64,000 nt of DNA from Bacillus sp. V2I10 (lineage in GTDB: Bacteria > Bacillota > Bacilli > Bacillales > Bacillaceae): positions 4,426,001-4,490,000 of the forward strand of contig NZ_JAUSYV010000001.1 of assembly GCF_030817055.1 (NCBI RefSeq), read 5' to 3'. A program made the translations under genes and the position numbers. Each line of letters opens with the position of its first letter. The stretch's first letter is position 1. The notes beneath the pieces are model-generated. The model saw only the letters and a program-made list of their open reading frames with translations. It was not told where the DNA came from and did not search any database. Shown piece by piece: positions 25,746 through 34,724 of this stretch.

Positions 25746-26576
25746 CTAACTGCTTTTCTTCCATTCATAATAATCCTGAACATGAAACGACCTGAATCCG
25801 CATGATTCATACAGTTTAAGAGCATGAGCATTTTTAGCCTCAACTTCAAGGAAGATCGGATAGCCTGCTTCATTTTCCTTTGCAATTATTTTATGCAAAG
25901 CATTTCTTCCGATGCCCCTGCCCTGATAAGCAGGCAGCACAGCAAATCCGTAAATCCATGCCTCGCCATTTGTATGAGAAACACGCATTTTCCCCACTGC
26001 TTTGTTTTCAAATTCAATCATTATAAAATCCTGATCATCTTCACGTTTGATGGAATGGTTGTAATCTGATGCATCTTGTTCCATGTATCCAAAGCAACTT
26101 ACATCCAGCTGAATCTCGAGCGGCAGATCGCTAGGTTCAGATTGCCTTAACGTGACATGATTATCAGCGGCAAGTTCTTTTTCCGCCCACTTCATTTGAT
26201 ATTCAGAAAAGGAATATTCACATGAAATGGTTTTCAGAAAATCCTTTGCTGCTTCAGACTGTCCAGGAGCATTAAAAAGAACTTCCCTGTACTTTTGCTC
26301 TGTGCAGGCTGACAAAGCCTGTTTCATAAGCTTAGAGAAAACCCCTTTTCTTCTGTACTCTGGTTTGACCATGCCGCATAGTTCAGCCTTTTTTCCAAAG
26401 CTGTATATTCCCAAGAATGCCGCAAGCTTTCCGTCTTCATAATGAAGAAAATTACTCTGTTCATTTTCAGAACGATTTCTAAGCATCTCCCAGTTCAGTT
26501 TTAATTGTATTTTATCGTTAGCTTCGCATTCATGCTGAAGCTCCCCAATCTCAATCAGCTGTTTTTCAGTTAACAT
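25746..26576 (-). CDS. Tandem-domain GNAT acetyltransferase
   Basis: 276-aa protein with two GNAT modules. The first has MVKPEYRRKGVFSKLM (about 70-85); the second has VLPAYQGRGIGRNALHKII (about 217-235) and motif B NAHALKLYESCGFRSF. Only the second has the full Q-x-x-G-x-G-x-R loop, so it is probably the catalytic one. Layout like MshD-type two-domain acetyltransferases, function not known. Confidence 0.85.
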   Translation of the reverse strand: MLTEKQLIEIGELQHECEANDKIQLKLNWEMLRNRSENEQSNFLHYEDGKLAAFLGIYSFGKKAELCGMVKPEYRRKGVFSKLMKQALSACTEQKYREVLFNAPGQSEAAKDFLKTISCEYSFSEYQMKWAEKELAADNHVTLRQSEPSDLPLEIQLDVSCFGYMEQDASDYNHSIKREDDQDFIMIEFENKAVGKMRVSHTNGEAWIYGFAVLPAYQGRGIGRNALHKIIAKENEAGYPIFLEVEAKNAHALKLYESCGFRSFHVQDYYEWKKSS

Positions 26577-26717
26577 GTTTTTCCTCCAGAAACTATAAAG
26601 TTTTGACTATCAAAGTATTATTCTTTAAAAGAAATCAAAAATCCTTTTAAATAAGGCAAAAGAGGAGGAAAACAGGGCATAAACACGAATAAATCATATA
26701 TAAAGGAGTGATTTTTC

Positions 26718-27203
26718 ATGGAACATACAATTATGCAGCACATGGAGCTTGTGAGAGGAATTACAGAAAACACACTCAGCAGAATACCTGATGAAACAGC
26801 GGACATCATTCCTGCAGGCTATAACAATAACATCCGCTGGAACTTTGGACATATTGCCTACATACAGGAAAAGCTTGTTTTTGAACTCGCTGGTGAAGAA
26901 GCTGGAGTTCCTGGGCATTACAAGGAGCTGTTCAGCGCTGGCACTAAACCGTCTGATTGGAATGGAAAACCGCCTTCATTTGCTGAGATTTCAGAAGTGC
27001 TGAAAAATCAAAAGGATAGGTTAAAGGAGTACATTCCGGGTCACTTTCATCAAAAGTTGAAAGAGCCTTTCACCAACCGGGCCGGTATTACGTTTCATAC
27101 CGTAGGAGAGACCTTTTTATTCAGTTTCTATCACGAAGCCATGCATATTGAAACTATAAAGCGCATCTACAAAGCCATTAAAAAAGCGGAACAGACTGCT
27201 TAG
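26718..27203 (+). CDS. DinB-family protein
   Basis: 161-aa helical-bundle protein. Metal-site histidines in NFGHIAYIQEKL and FYHEAMHIETIK; the third is in the same bundle. Function unknown, possibly thiol-dependent detoxification. SD AAAGGAG precedes ATG. Its 3' hairpin terminator shows that it is monocistronic. Confidence 0.87.
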   Translation: MEHTIMQHMELVRGITENTLSRIPDETADIIPAGYNNNIRWNFGHIAYIQEKLVFELAGEEAGVPGHYKELFSAGTKPSDWNGKPPSFAEISEVLKNQKDRLKEYIPGHFHQKLKEPFTNRAGITFHTVGETFLFSFYHEAMHIETIKRIYKAIKKAEQTA

Positions 27204-27247
27204 TCAAAAAGTTCAGAGGTGCAAAACAGTAAAATCGCATACTAATC

Positions 27248-27285
27248 AGCAGACCATTTAGCATGAATTAATGGTCTGCTTTTTC
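27248..27285 (+). terminator. Intrinsic terminator of the DinB gene
   Basis: AGCAGACCATT and AATGGTCTGCT form an 11-bp stem followed by T4. Confidence 0.85.
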
Positions 27286-27425
27286 GGTGATAGAATCAAT
27301 GACAAAATGGAAATTCCAGCAGTTTAGTTGATCAATAATCGGGTCAGATTGTTAAAGAACGTTATTAATAAAATCGAAGATCTATGTTAAAACACATCAT
27401 GGAAATTGTGAAGATTTCCTTTAAC

Positions 27426-27453
27426 TTGACAATCAAATCACCTGAATTATAAT
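27426..27453 (+). promoter_or_regulatory. Consensus sigma-A promoter of the Rrf2 gene
   Basis: TTGACA (27426-27431), a 16-bp spacer and TATAAT (27448-27453), a perfect consensus match. Such a strong promoter suggests that the gene is held down by a repressor, plausibly its own Rrf2 product. Confidence 0.8.
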
Positions 27454-27504
27454 GGATATTGCAGACTCTTAAAGTCTTTTATTATAAGGAGATGATGAAA
27501 ACCA

Positions 27505-27903
27505 TTGAAGTATTCAAAAGCCACTAATTACGCTCTTCACACGATGTTACACTTAGCATTGTCAAATTCCGCAAAACCTGTTGGTGTACAGATGCTGGCA
27601 GAACAGCAAAAAGTATCACCTACTTATTTATCTAAGATCCTAACAAAGCTTGTTAAAGAAGGCATGGTTACTTCTGCTTCAGGAGCTAATGGCGGATACT
27701 CATTAACTAAGGGGTGGGAATCCATTTCTTTTCTCGATATTATTTATGCAATTGAAGGGAAGTCTTCTTTGTTTGATTGTGATTTTGATCATGGATCTGA
27801 ATGCTCAATTCAAAAAGTCATGTTGAGATCAGAAGAAAAAATGGAAGAAGAACTAAGAAAACAAACAATCGCTGATTTGATTGTTAAAAGGACAACACTA
27901 TAA
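27505..27903 (+). CDS. Rrf2-family transcriptional regulator
   Basis: 132-aa winged-helix regulator, MKYSKATNYALHTMLHLAL to SPTYLSKILTKLVKEGMV, with wing SGANGGYSL. It starts at TTG 27505 after GGAGATGATG. Only two cysteines are visible (DCDFDHGSEC), fewer than the three-Cys cluster of IscR or NsrR, so it may sense thiol oxidation rather than hold an Fe-S cluster; this is inference. It heads a set with a methyltransferase (27991) and a thioredoxin-reductase-like enzyme (29022). Confidence 0.9.
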   Translation: MKYSKATNYALHTMLHLALSNSAKPVGVQMLAEQQKVSPTYLSKILTKLVKEGMVTSASGANGGYSLTKGWESISFLDIIYAIEGKSSLFDCDFDHGSECSIQKVMLRSEEKMEEELRKQTIADLIVKRTTL

Positions 27904-27990
27904 AAAATATGTTGTCTTCTATACCGCAATTATGGATATAAAATATCTTTCATGTCGTTAAAATTGCAGTCGAATTGAGGAGGAATTTTT

Positions 27991-28854
27991 ATGGAAGAGA
28001 ATTTATTTAAACATCAAGTATGGAATTCTGCTTGGAATAATGATCCAAACACTTCTTTAAGAATTATGCAAAGACTGGGCCAGGGTAATTATCAAACAGA
28101 AGAGTTCAAAAAATGGGCGATATCATATGATAAAAATTCCTTTAGCCATGAAGGTAGACAACGTAGTAATAGAATCTTGACATGGATTGAAAATCAAGTT
28201 GTTTCCTTTAAGGATCTTTCTGTTTTAGACATTGGTGCAGCATCTGGTGTATTCAGTATCCCTTTTGCAGAAAAAGGAGCAAATGTTACTGCGATTGAAC
28301 CTTCTCCTGAATTGTCTATGATGCTAGAAAAAAACACTATGAACTACTCAGTTCAAGTGAATGTTATACAAAAACCCTTTGAGGAAATATCAACAGATAA
28401 ACATAATCAATCGTACGATCTTGTTTTTGCATCAATGTGCCCAGCTATGAAGGATTGGGAGATGGTGGAGAAAGCATTAAGTTTCGCCAAGAAATTTTGC
28501 TATATAAGCATGATGGCTGGTCCAAAAGAAAATCACTTAATGGATGAACTTTTACCGATTATAGATTTAGAACCAAGAGAAATAGGTTCCTCTGATATGG
28601 CATACCTTTTACAATTACTCTATGTTAACGGTTATTCTTATCAAACGTTAATTGAAAAACAGATGAAAACTATGAAAATAGATTTAGATAGCGCAGTAGA
28701 TAAATTAACAGAGTGGTTTATTGAATATGGGATTCCAGCAGAAGAAAAGTTACTTAGAAAATCTGAAGAATATTTACGTGAAACTTATGAAGATGAAATC
28801 TCGGTTAGGATGGGGGGAAGGTTCGGAAAAGTTCTTGTTCATTTGGAAGATTAA
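27991..28854 (+). CDS. Class I SAM-dependent methyltransferase
   Basis: 287-aa enzyme. Motif I VLDIGAASGVFSIPFA (about residues 79-94) and post-I TAIEPSPELS are clear; YDLVFASMCPAMKD is motif II. Substrate not known. SD GAGGAGG. Between it and the next gene are 130 bp with a terminator, so the third gene may be separately expressed in part. Confidence 0.88.
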   Translation: MEENLFKHQVWNSAWNNDPNTSLRIMQRLGQGNYQTEEFKKWAISYDKNSFSHEGRQRSNRILTWIENQVVSFKDLSVLDIGAASGVFSIPFAEKGANVTAIEPSPELSMMLEKNTMNYSVQVNVIQKPFEEISTDKHNQSYDLVFASMCPAMKDWEMVEKALSFAKKFCYISMMAGPKENHLMDELLPIIDLEPREIGSSDMAYLLQLLYVNGYSYQTLIEKQMKTMKIDLDSAVDKLTEWFIEYGIPAEEKLLRKSEEYLRETYEDEISVRMGGRFGKVLVHLED

Positions 28855-28930
28855 GAATCAATACTATTTGATAAATATTATGCTTACCATTATGAAAATT
28901 AATATTGATAATTGTGTGGATACAGATTAA

Positions 28931-28958
28931 CAAATGATGTATACATCATTTTTTTAGT
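28931..28958 (+). terminator. Palindromic terminator after the methyltransferase
   Basis: AAATGATGTATACATCATTT followed by T5. Confidence 0.7.
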
Positions 28959-29021
28959 TTAATTATAGATATAAAAGGTCTTTAATGGTTATTAAAACAG
29001 AAATGAATAGGGAGGTAAAAA

Positions 29022-29927
29022 ATGAATGTTTTTGATTGTATCGTTATAGGTGGAGGTCCATCTGGATTAAGTGCTAGTTTAACTTTAGGGAGGGCTAGGA
29101 GAAAAATTGCATTATTTGACGATGGAACGAACAGGAATAGAGTCACACAAGAGTCACATGGATTTATTACTCGAGATGGGATAAAACCACAAGAGTTTAA
29201 AGAAATAGGGTTAAAAGAGTTGGAGAATTATCCAACCGTATCATATTCTAATACAACAATTACTGAAATTATCAAAGATATTGGCAATGAAAGATTTATT
29301 GTTACAGCAACAGAGGGTCAGGAATTTGCTGCAGAAAAGATTATATTAGCCACTGGTATTCAAGAGGTATTTTCTATTCAAAGTGTAAGAAATTATTATG
29401 GGAAAAGCCTTTTTAGCTGCCCGTATTGTGATGGCTGGGAGTTAAGGGATAAGCCATTAATTGTAATGGCAGAAAAAGAAGAGCATTCCCTGCATATGGC
29501 TAAATTAATTTATAACTGGTCAGAGGATTTAGTTGTCATAACAAATGGAGTTGAACTTTCTAAAGAAGGAGTTCAAGAGTTGCAAAAACACAATATCATA
29601 ATAAAATCGGAGCCGGTAAAAAACTTAATAGGTAATGACGGTTATCTGCAAAAAATTGAATTTGTATCAGGAGAAACGATCATAAGATCAGGCGGGTTTG
29701 TTGTTCCATCTTTTTATCGTCCCAATCTATTTGCTGAGAAGCTTGGGTGTGAAGTTCAAGAAAATGGAACAGTTGTGACAGATGGTGCTGGTAGAACAAC
29801 ACACAAAAATATATATATTGCGGGAGAAACTGAAAAATCCGGACCTTCCTCATTAATGATTTCTGCTGCCGAAGGTAATAAAGCTGCAGTTTCCGTAAAT
29901 ACTGATCTAACTATGGAACGTTTTTGA
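29022..29927 (+). CDS. NAD(P)/FAD-dependent disulfide oxidoreductase (thioredoxin-reductase-like)
   Basis: 301-aa flavoenzyme. FAD motif VIGGGPSGLSASL at the N-terminus, redox pair SCPYCDGWE at about residue 130, and the second FAD motif NIYIAGE near the C-terminus. The CPYC dithiol matches thioredoxin reductase, but the NADPH-binding GxGxxA motif is replaced by VMAEKEEHSLHMA, so it may use another electron donor, as ferredoxin-dependent homologues do; uncertain. Follows an Rrf2 regulator and a methyltransferase. Confidence 0.87.
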   Translation: MNVFDCIVIGGGPSGLSASLTLGRARRKIALFDDGTNRNRVTQESHGFITRDGIKPQEFKEIGLKELENYPTVSYSNTTITEIIKDIGNERFIVTATEGQEFAAEKIILATGIQEVFSIQSVRNYYGKSLFSCPYCDGWELRDKPLIVMAEKEEHSLHMAKLIYNWSEDLVVITNGVELSKEGVQELQKHNIIIKSEPVKNLIGNDGYLQKIEFVSGETIIRSGGFVVPSFYRPNLFAEKLGCEVQENGTVVTDGAGRTTHKNIYIAGETEKSGPSSLMISAAEGNKAAVSVNTDLTMERF

Positions 29928-29981
29928 TTACGGTAATCTTCAGATAACAGGTGCTTTTTGTGAAAACCTATCAAATCAACA

Positions 29982-30022
29982 AAAGAGCATACCAATTACA
30001 ATGCCAATTGGTATGCTCTTTC
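29982..30022 (+). terminator. Strong terminator after the oxidoreductase
   Basis: AAAGAGCATACCAATT and AATTGGTATGCTCTTT form a perfect 16-bp stem with an 8-nt loop. Confidence 0.85.
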
Positions 30023-30206
30023 ATATGTTAGTTGATTTGTTTGCACTGATCAACTGAACTCAAAATTTGATCGCCAGCTTTTTTCACTTTCTTAAATAAT
30101 ACTTTTACTTGTCAATATAATTAAGTTACTATCCTAATTCAATCAAATAGTGTCCGGTTTTACAAAATACTTTTTTTCAAACAGCTGCCAATTCACGCCA
30201 AAACAA

Positions 30207-30243
30207 AAAACCTCAATGCAGTGTTTTCCACTTTATCAAGGTT
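30207..30243 (-). terminator. Terminator of desR
   Basis: On the minus strand AACCT pairs with AGGTT, with an inner AGTG/CACT stem, followed by a U-tract. Confidence 0.55.
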
Positions 30244-30252
30244 TACAGTCAT

Positions 30253-30852
30253 TTATTTAAACCAGCCCTTTTCCTTCGATTGGGAAATGGCCTCTATCCG
30301 ATTTTTCACTTCCAGCTTTTCAAAGATTGTTGAGATATAATTCCGGACTGTTCCTGCTTTAATGCTAAGTTCTTCGGCTATTTCTTTTGTGTTCATTCCG
30401 TCTGCCACAAGCTCCAGCACTTCTTTTTCCCGTTCCGTTAAGGGGTTTTCTTCACTGTACACATCATCCATGAGTTCAGGTGCGTAAATTCTTCTGCCTT
30501 CCATTACACTGCGGATTGAGCTTGCAAGCTCCTCGCTTGGGCTGTCCTTTAATAGATAGGCACTAACTCCTGCTTTTACCGCTCTCTGAAAATATCCAGA
30601 GCGAGAGAACGTTGTTAAAATAATCACTTTACAGCCTTCCGCCTTCAGCTTCTCGGCAGCTTCGAGTCCATTCATTCCAGGCATTTCTATGTCTGTGATG
30701 CAAACATCCGGCTTGAATTTTTTCACAAGGGCCACAGCCTCTTCCCCGTTATGAGCCTTCCCTACAACTTCCATATCATCTTCCAAATTCAGCAGTGATC
30801 CTAATGCGCCCAAAAGCATTTGCTGATCCTCTGCAATAACGATTCGGATCAT
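30253..30852 (-). CDS. desR: Response regulator of the cold-shock desaturase system
   Basis: 199-aa NarL/LuxR-type regulator; receiver phosphorylation site Asp54 (CITDIEMPG), LuxR helix-turn-helix at 137-190 (LTEREKEVLELVADG, then IKAGTVRNYISTIFEKL). In B. subtilis DesR-P activates the des gene at low temperature. Overlaps the desK end by 4 bp, typical translational coupling. The des gene lies just upstream on the same strand. Confidence 0.93.
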   Translation of the reverse strand: MIRIVIAEDQQMLLGALGSLLNLEDDMEVVGKAHNGEEAVALVKKFKPDVCITDIEMPGMNGLEAAEKLKAEGCKVIILTTFSRSGYFQRAVKAGVSAYLLKDSPSEELASSIRSVMEGRRIYAPELMDDVYSEENPLTEREKEVLELVADGMNTKEIAEELSIKAGTVRNYISTIFEKLEVKNRIEAISQSKEKGWFK

Positions 30853-31973
30853 ATGAGATCCTCCTTATCCTTTTGTTTTACATCATTCGGTACTTTAATG
30901 GTAAGCGTGGTTCCTTTTTCTGAGTGAATCTCGAGATTTCCATTTACAAATTCCAAGCGCTCTTTCATGCCGTTCAGCCCGTTGCCTTTTGTAAAATCAC
31001 CCTCTGTGATGCTTCCGATTCCATCATCACGGACCGTCATCACAATTCCGTCCCACGTCTGTTCAACCCCGAAATAACAGGTTTTTGCCTTGCTGTGCCT
31101 CACAACATTGTTTACCGCTTCTTTTAAACACATGCTCAATATATTTTCCGTAAGCAGGGAAACATTTGAAAGTGCCGCATCCTGTTCTATCACAAACTCA
31201 ATTTCAGCCGCTTTTAAAATCTGTTTTACGCGGACCATTTCCTCTTTAAGCCTGATGCCCCGCATTTGCGAGACCATCTTTCTCACTTCATTTAAGGCTG
31301 TCCTTGCTGTAGCCTGAACATCTTTTAATTCTTCGCGTGCTTTTTCAGGATCTTTATAAATTAATTTTCTGGCCAAATCACTTTTCAGACCTATAAGCGA
31401 AAGCTTTTGTCCTAACGTATCATGCAGATCGCGGGCAATTCTCTGACGCTCTTCAAGCTTTACAAACTCGGAGATTTTCTTGTTGGCATCCTCAAGCTTT
31501 TCTTCAAGCTGTCCTCTCTCCTTCTTATTATAGATATTAAAAGGAAGAAGAATGACACTGATGCACGTGATAATAATAAATGGGAGCTGCTCTAAAAAAG
31601 ATGCTTCCTGTAAAATAATACTGAAGTTAATGGTAACTGTAGTAACAACTAAATGGATGATGTAAAGCGTCAAAAAAGCGATGCGGTCTCTTATATTTCC
31701 GATCAGATAAGCAATATAAAACGCAAAGTAAATGTAAGTAAATAAAAACATCGACGTAAAAGAAATGGCTATTAATAGACACGTCCAAACATAAACAGGC
31801 CAGCCCTTTGAAATAAATGCAAACCGAAAAATAATAAAAAATAAAATGGTCAAAGATATTCCAACGATGATCTCAGCCGTTGAGGATGATTGTAGGATAA
31901 AATAAAATGGCAGAATGCTGAGTACGGCCCATATATAAGGAGAAATTCCGTTATTAATATATCGTTTAAACAT
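30849..31973 (-). CDS. desK: Membrane-thickness sensor histidine kinase
   Basis: 374-aa sensor with five to six N-terminal hydrophobic segments (about residues 10-150), a coiled linker (QLEEKLEDANKKISEF), DHp with phospho-His184 in ARDLHDTLGQ, and the HATPase_c domain (NVVRHSKAKT, DDGIGSI, NGLNGMKERL). DesK senses bilayer thickness and phosphorylates or dephosphorylates DesR. The downstream DesR and upstream desaturase complete the system. Confidence 0.93.
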   Translation of the reverse strand: MFKRYINNGISPYIWAVLSILPFYFILQSSSTAEIIVGISLTILFFIIFRFAFISKGWPVYVWTCLLIAISFTSMFLFTYIYFAFYIAYLIGNIRDRIAFLTLYIIHLVVTTVTINFSIILQEASFLEQLPFIIITCISVILLPFNIYNKKERGQLEEKLEDANKKISEFVKLEERQRIARDLHDTLGQKLSLIGLKSDLARKLIYKDPEKAREELKDVQATARTALNEVRKMVSQMRGIRLKEEMVRVKQILKAAEIEFVIEQDAALSNVSLLTENILSMCLKEAVNNVVRHSKAKTCYFGVEQTWDGIVMTVRDDGIGSITEGDFTKGNGLNGMKERLEFVNGNLEIHSEKGTTLTIKVPNDVKQKDKEDLI

Positions 31974-32014
31974 GATGGAAACTCCTTTTTTTAACTATTT
32001 TATCATAATAAAAC

Positions 32015-32039
32015 ACATGCAGCCTATAAGACTGCATGT
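32015..32039 (-). terminator. Hairpin between des and desK
   Basis: CATGCAG and CTGCATG pair across 9 nt, with T-rich sequence after it on the minus strand. It probably lowers read-through from des into desKR. Confidence 0.6.
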
Positions 32040-32054
32040 ATTTTCCAATTATTC

Positions 32055-33074
32055 TTATATCTGATGACTGCTTCTCATTTTTGAGAGAGCTCTTATTTCT
32101 TTATATCCGACAAACTTTTTGCTGCTTTCATCCCATAAACGGAATTTAAGTGACTGCAAGCTTGTTGCAAGTGTAATCGTCGGAATGTTTTGAAGAGGGG
32201 CTGTGTTGTTGTGTGCTTCTTCAAGACGGTAGTTCGGCACCCTCGGGCTCAAGTGATGAACATGATGATAGCCGATGTTGCCCGTAAGCCATTGAAGCGG
32301 CTTTGGAAGCTTATAAAATGAACTTCCTTCTACAGCTGCTTTTACATAATCCCAGTTTTCATCTTCTTCAAAATAAGAATCCTCGAATGTATGCTGTACG
32401 TAGAAAAGCCATACTCCCATTGATCCCGAGATTAAGAAAATCGGACCTTGTACTAAAAGAAAGGCTTCCCATCCAATCGTGAAACACAAAGCAGCCGCTG
32501 CTGCTGCAATTAATGCATTTGTAAGATAAGTGTTCATTTTCTCACTTGTCTTTGCACCTTTTTTATTAAAACGGTTCTTGAAAAGAAATACGTAGGTTGG
32601 TCCGAGTCCGAACATCACAAGCGGATTTCGGTATAGACGGTAGGCAATTCTGCGCCACACCGGCTCTGCCAGATATTCATCCACTGTGAGAACCCAAATG
32701 TCGCCTGTTCCGCGCTTATCTAAATTACTGCTGGTTGCATGATGAATCGAATGGTCATGCTGCCATTGGCTGTAAGGAAACAGCGTTAAAACACCTGTAA
32801 TCGTACCAACGATTTTATTTGCTTTACGGTTCTTAAAGAACGAGTGATGACAGCAATCATGAAAAATAATGAAAATTCTTGTTAAAAATCCAGAAGCCAG
32901 GACAGCTAGTCCAAGTGTCAGGAAGTATGATATCGACAGACTCTGATACGCAAGCACCCAAAGGATCATAAAGGGTCCTATCGTATTGATGATCTGCATA
33001 ATGCTGTCTTTCGTATTTGCTTTTTCATATGGAGCTACTTGTTTTCGTAAGTTTCTTTGCAATTCTTTGCTCAT
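32055..33074 (-). CDS. des: Membrane fatty acid desaturase (delta-5)
   Basis: 339-aa acyl-lipid desaturase. Three histidine boxes that hold the diiron centre: HDCCHH (72-77), HDHSIHH (106-112) and HHVHH near residue 274; several membrane segments lie between them. Introduces a cis double bond in membrane phospholipid acyl chains on cold shock. Upstream has a DesR-like site and a weak -35 (TGCACA with TATAAT), as expected for an activator-dependent promoter. Confidence 0.93.
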   Translation of the reverse strand: MSKELQRNLRKQVAPYEKANTKDSIMQIINTIGPFMILWVLAYQSLSISYFLTLGLAVLASGFLTRIFIIFHDCCHHSFFKNRKANKIVGTITGVLTLFPYSQWQHDHSIHHATSSNLDKRGTGDIWVLTVDEYLAEPVWRRIAYRLYRNPLVMFGLGPTYVFLFKNRFNKKGAKTSEKMNTYLTNALIAAAAAALCFTIGWEAFLLVQGPIFLISGSMGVWLFYVQHTFEDSYFEEDENWDYVKAAVEGSSFYKLPKPLQWLTGNIGYHHVHHLSPRVPNYRLEEAHNNTAPLQNIPTITLATSLQSLKFRLWDESSKKFVGYKEIRALSKMRSSHQI

Positions 33075-33108
33075 TGTTTTTGATTCCCTTCTAAATAAGG
33101 TAATTCAA

Positions 33109-33174
33109 ATTATAGAGGTATTCCATTCATCTGTGCAGACATAGGTGTCATGCTGGATACATGATAAATGTCAT
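33109..33174 (-). promoter_or_regulatory. Candidate activator-dependent des promoter and DesR site
   Basis: On the minus strand -10 TATAAT lies at 33114-33109 with a poor -35. Two copies of ATGACA (plus TGTCAT at 33146-33151 and 33169-33174) stand 23 bp apart, about two helical turns, immediately upstream. A DesR-P dimer site is inferred by context. Confidence 0.5.
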
Positions 33175-33355
33175 ATAGGGAGTGGAGATGATTTCCACAT
33201 TCATTTTCTGCAGGTTAAAAATATTCTATACGCGTTTTTTAAGATTTAATAAACGTTATGTGTTTTAAGAAGGAAAAGAGGATGTTATGTAGAATTGTAT
33301 AAAGGAACAGTACGTATGTTCTATTTCAAATCCAAATCGGATGGGAGTTAATCAC

Positions 33356-33844
33356 ATGTATTTAAGTGTACAGAGCTTTATCAGTGACTACAAAAATGAA
33401 GCAGCCGTCACACAAAAATTGCTAGGTTCTTTAACAGATGCCTCATTAAAGCAAGAAGTTGCATCCGGACATCGGTCTCTTGGTGATCTGGCATGGCATT
33501 TAGTGCCGTCTTCAGGAATGCTTGAACCGATGGGGTTAAAAATTCAGGGACCTGCAAACAGCGAGCCTCCGGCTAAAGCAGCAGAGATTGCGGAGCAATA
33601 CCGCGTGGCAGTTCAATCTCTTCTTGAGGGCGTAAGTGATTGGGATGATGAGAAGATGCAGGAAACAAAAGAAGTGTTTGGTTTTCAGTGGAAAAACGGG
33701 ATGACCTTATCTCTATTCGTTAAACATGAAATCCACCATCGCGGACAGCTGACTGTTTTGATGCGTCAGGCAGGACTTCCAGTTACGGGCGCTTATGGGC
33801 CTTCAAAAGAAGAATGGTCTGATATGGGAGCTCCAACTTCTTAA
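33356..33844 (+). CDS. DinB-family protein
   Basis: 162-aa helical-bundle protein. Metal-site histidines in DLAWHLVPSS and KHEIHHRGQLTVLMRQ; ends YGPSKEEWSDM, typical for DinB proteins of the DfsB type. SD GATGGGAG with ATG 33356; the frame from 33341 is less likely. Function unknown. Confidence 0.88.
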   Translation: MYLSVQSFISDYKNEAAVTQKLLGSLTDASLKQEVASGHRSLGDLAWHLVPSSGMLEPMGLKIQGPANSEPPAKAAEIAEQYRVAVQSLLEGVSDWDDEKMQETKEVFGFQWKNGMTLSLFVKHEIHHRGQLTVLMRQAGLPVTGAYGPSKEEWSDMGAPTS

Positions 33845-33851
33845 ATAGAAC

Positions 33852-33970
33852 CATGCAAGCACTTCGTCAGCTCCGAAAGGCAGAGAAGGATCCTCCAGTA
33901 AATGCGCTTTTTGCTTTTACTGGAGGATCCGTTCTGACCGAAGTTAGGCGCTGACACTAGACAGAAGCGC
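33852..33970. repeat. Dispersed repeat copy with a 15-bp hairpin
   Basis: GCAAGCACTTCGTCAGCTCC and a following AAAGGCAGAGAAGGATC also occur in similar form at 57826-57865. Inside, GGATCCTCCAGTAAA (33888-33902) pairs perfectly with TTTACTGGAGGATCC (33916-33930). The sequence ends TTAGGCGCTGAC...GAAGCGCT. It probably ends the DinB transcript as well. Confidence 0.7.
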
Positions 33971-34048
33971 TAAAAATTATATCCTATCACTCCTTTTTCA
34001 CCCTCTGGTCCGGGCTTATCATTAATGAGCTGCTGCATGTTTTTGAGC

Positions 34049-34595
34049 CTTTACCCGATTTTAGTGCTCTACTGTTCTTTTGGAGCACTATTTTCAGCCT
34101 TTAACCATTTTTAGTGCTCCATTCTGATCCTTTGGAACACTTTTTTCAGCTTTTACCCTGTTTTGGTGCTCCATTCTTTCTCCTTCGGAACACATTTTTC
34201 AGCTTTTCCCCTGTTTTAGTGCTCCATTCTGATCCTTTGGAACGCTTTTTTCAGCCTTTAACCATTTTTAGTGCTCCATTCTGATCCTTTGGAACACTTT
34301 TTTCAGCTTTTACCCGGTTTTGGTGCCCCATTCTTCTCCTTCGGAACACATTTTTCAGCCTTTACCCGGTTTTAGTGCTCCATTCTGATCCTTTGGAACA
34401 CTTTTTTCAGCTTTTCCCCTGTTTTAGTGCTCCATTCTGATCCTTTGGAACACTTTTTTCAGCTTTTCCCCTGTTTTAATGCTCCATTCTGATCCTTTGG
34501 AACACTTTTTTCAGCTTTTACCCGGTTTTGTGCTCCACTCTGCTACTTTGAAACATTTTTTTCAGCTTTTACCCGGTTTTGGTGCCCCATAGCTC
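34049..34595. repeat. Tandem array, 52-bp unit, about 10 copies
   Basis: GTGCTCC marks units at 34074, 34114, 34166, 34219, 34271, 34323, 34375, 34427, 34479, 34530 and 34581: spacing 51-53 bp except the first, shortened to 40. Each unit holds GTGCTCC...GGAACAC, an inverted repeat, then TTTTTTCAGC and TTTACCCGGTTTTA. It fills the space between DinB and catE. Confidence 0.92.
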
Positions 34596-34680
34596 CATCA
34601 GAACAAATATAGATTCTATCAGTGTAAATCTAAGTCCAATCAGTGCAAATCAAATTTTAATCAGTATTCTCAGATGTAAC

Positions 34681-34713
34681 AAAAAACAGCCTTACAGGCG
34701 TCGCCAATAAGAC
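34681..34713 (-). terminator. Terminator of catE
   Basis: On the minus strand CAGTCTTA pairs with TAAGGCTG, followed by six T. Confidence 0.6.
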
Positions 34714-34724
34714 TGCAGCAGTGA

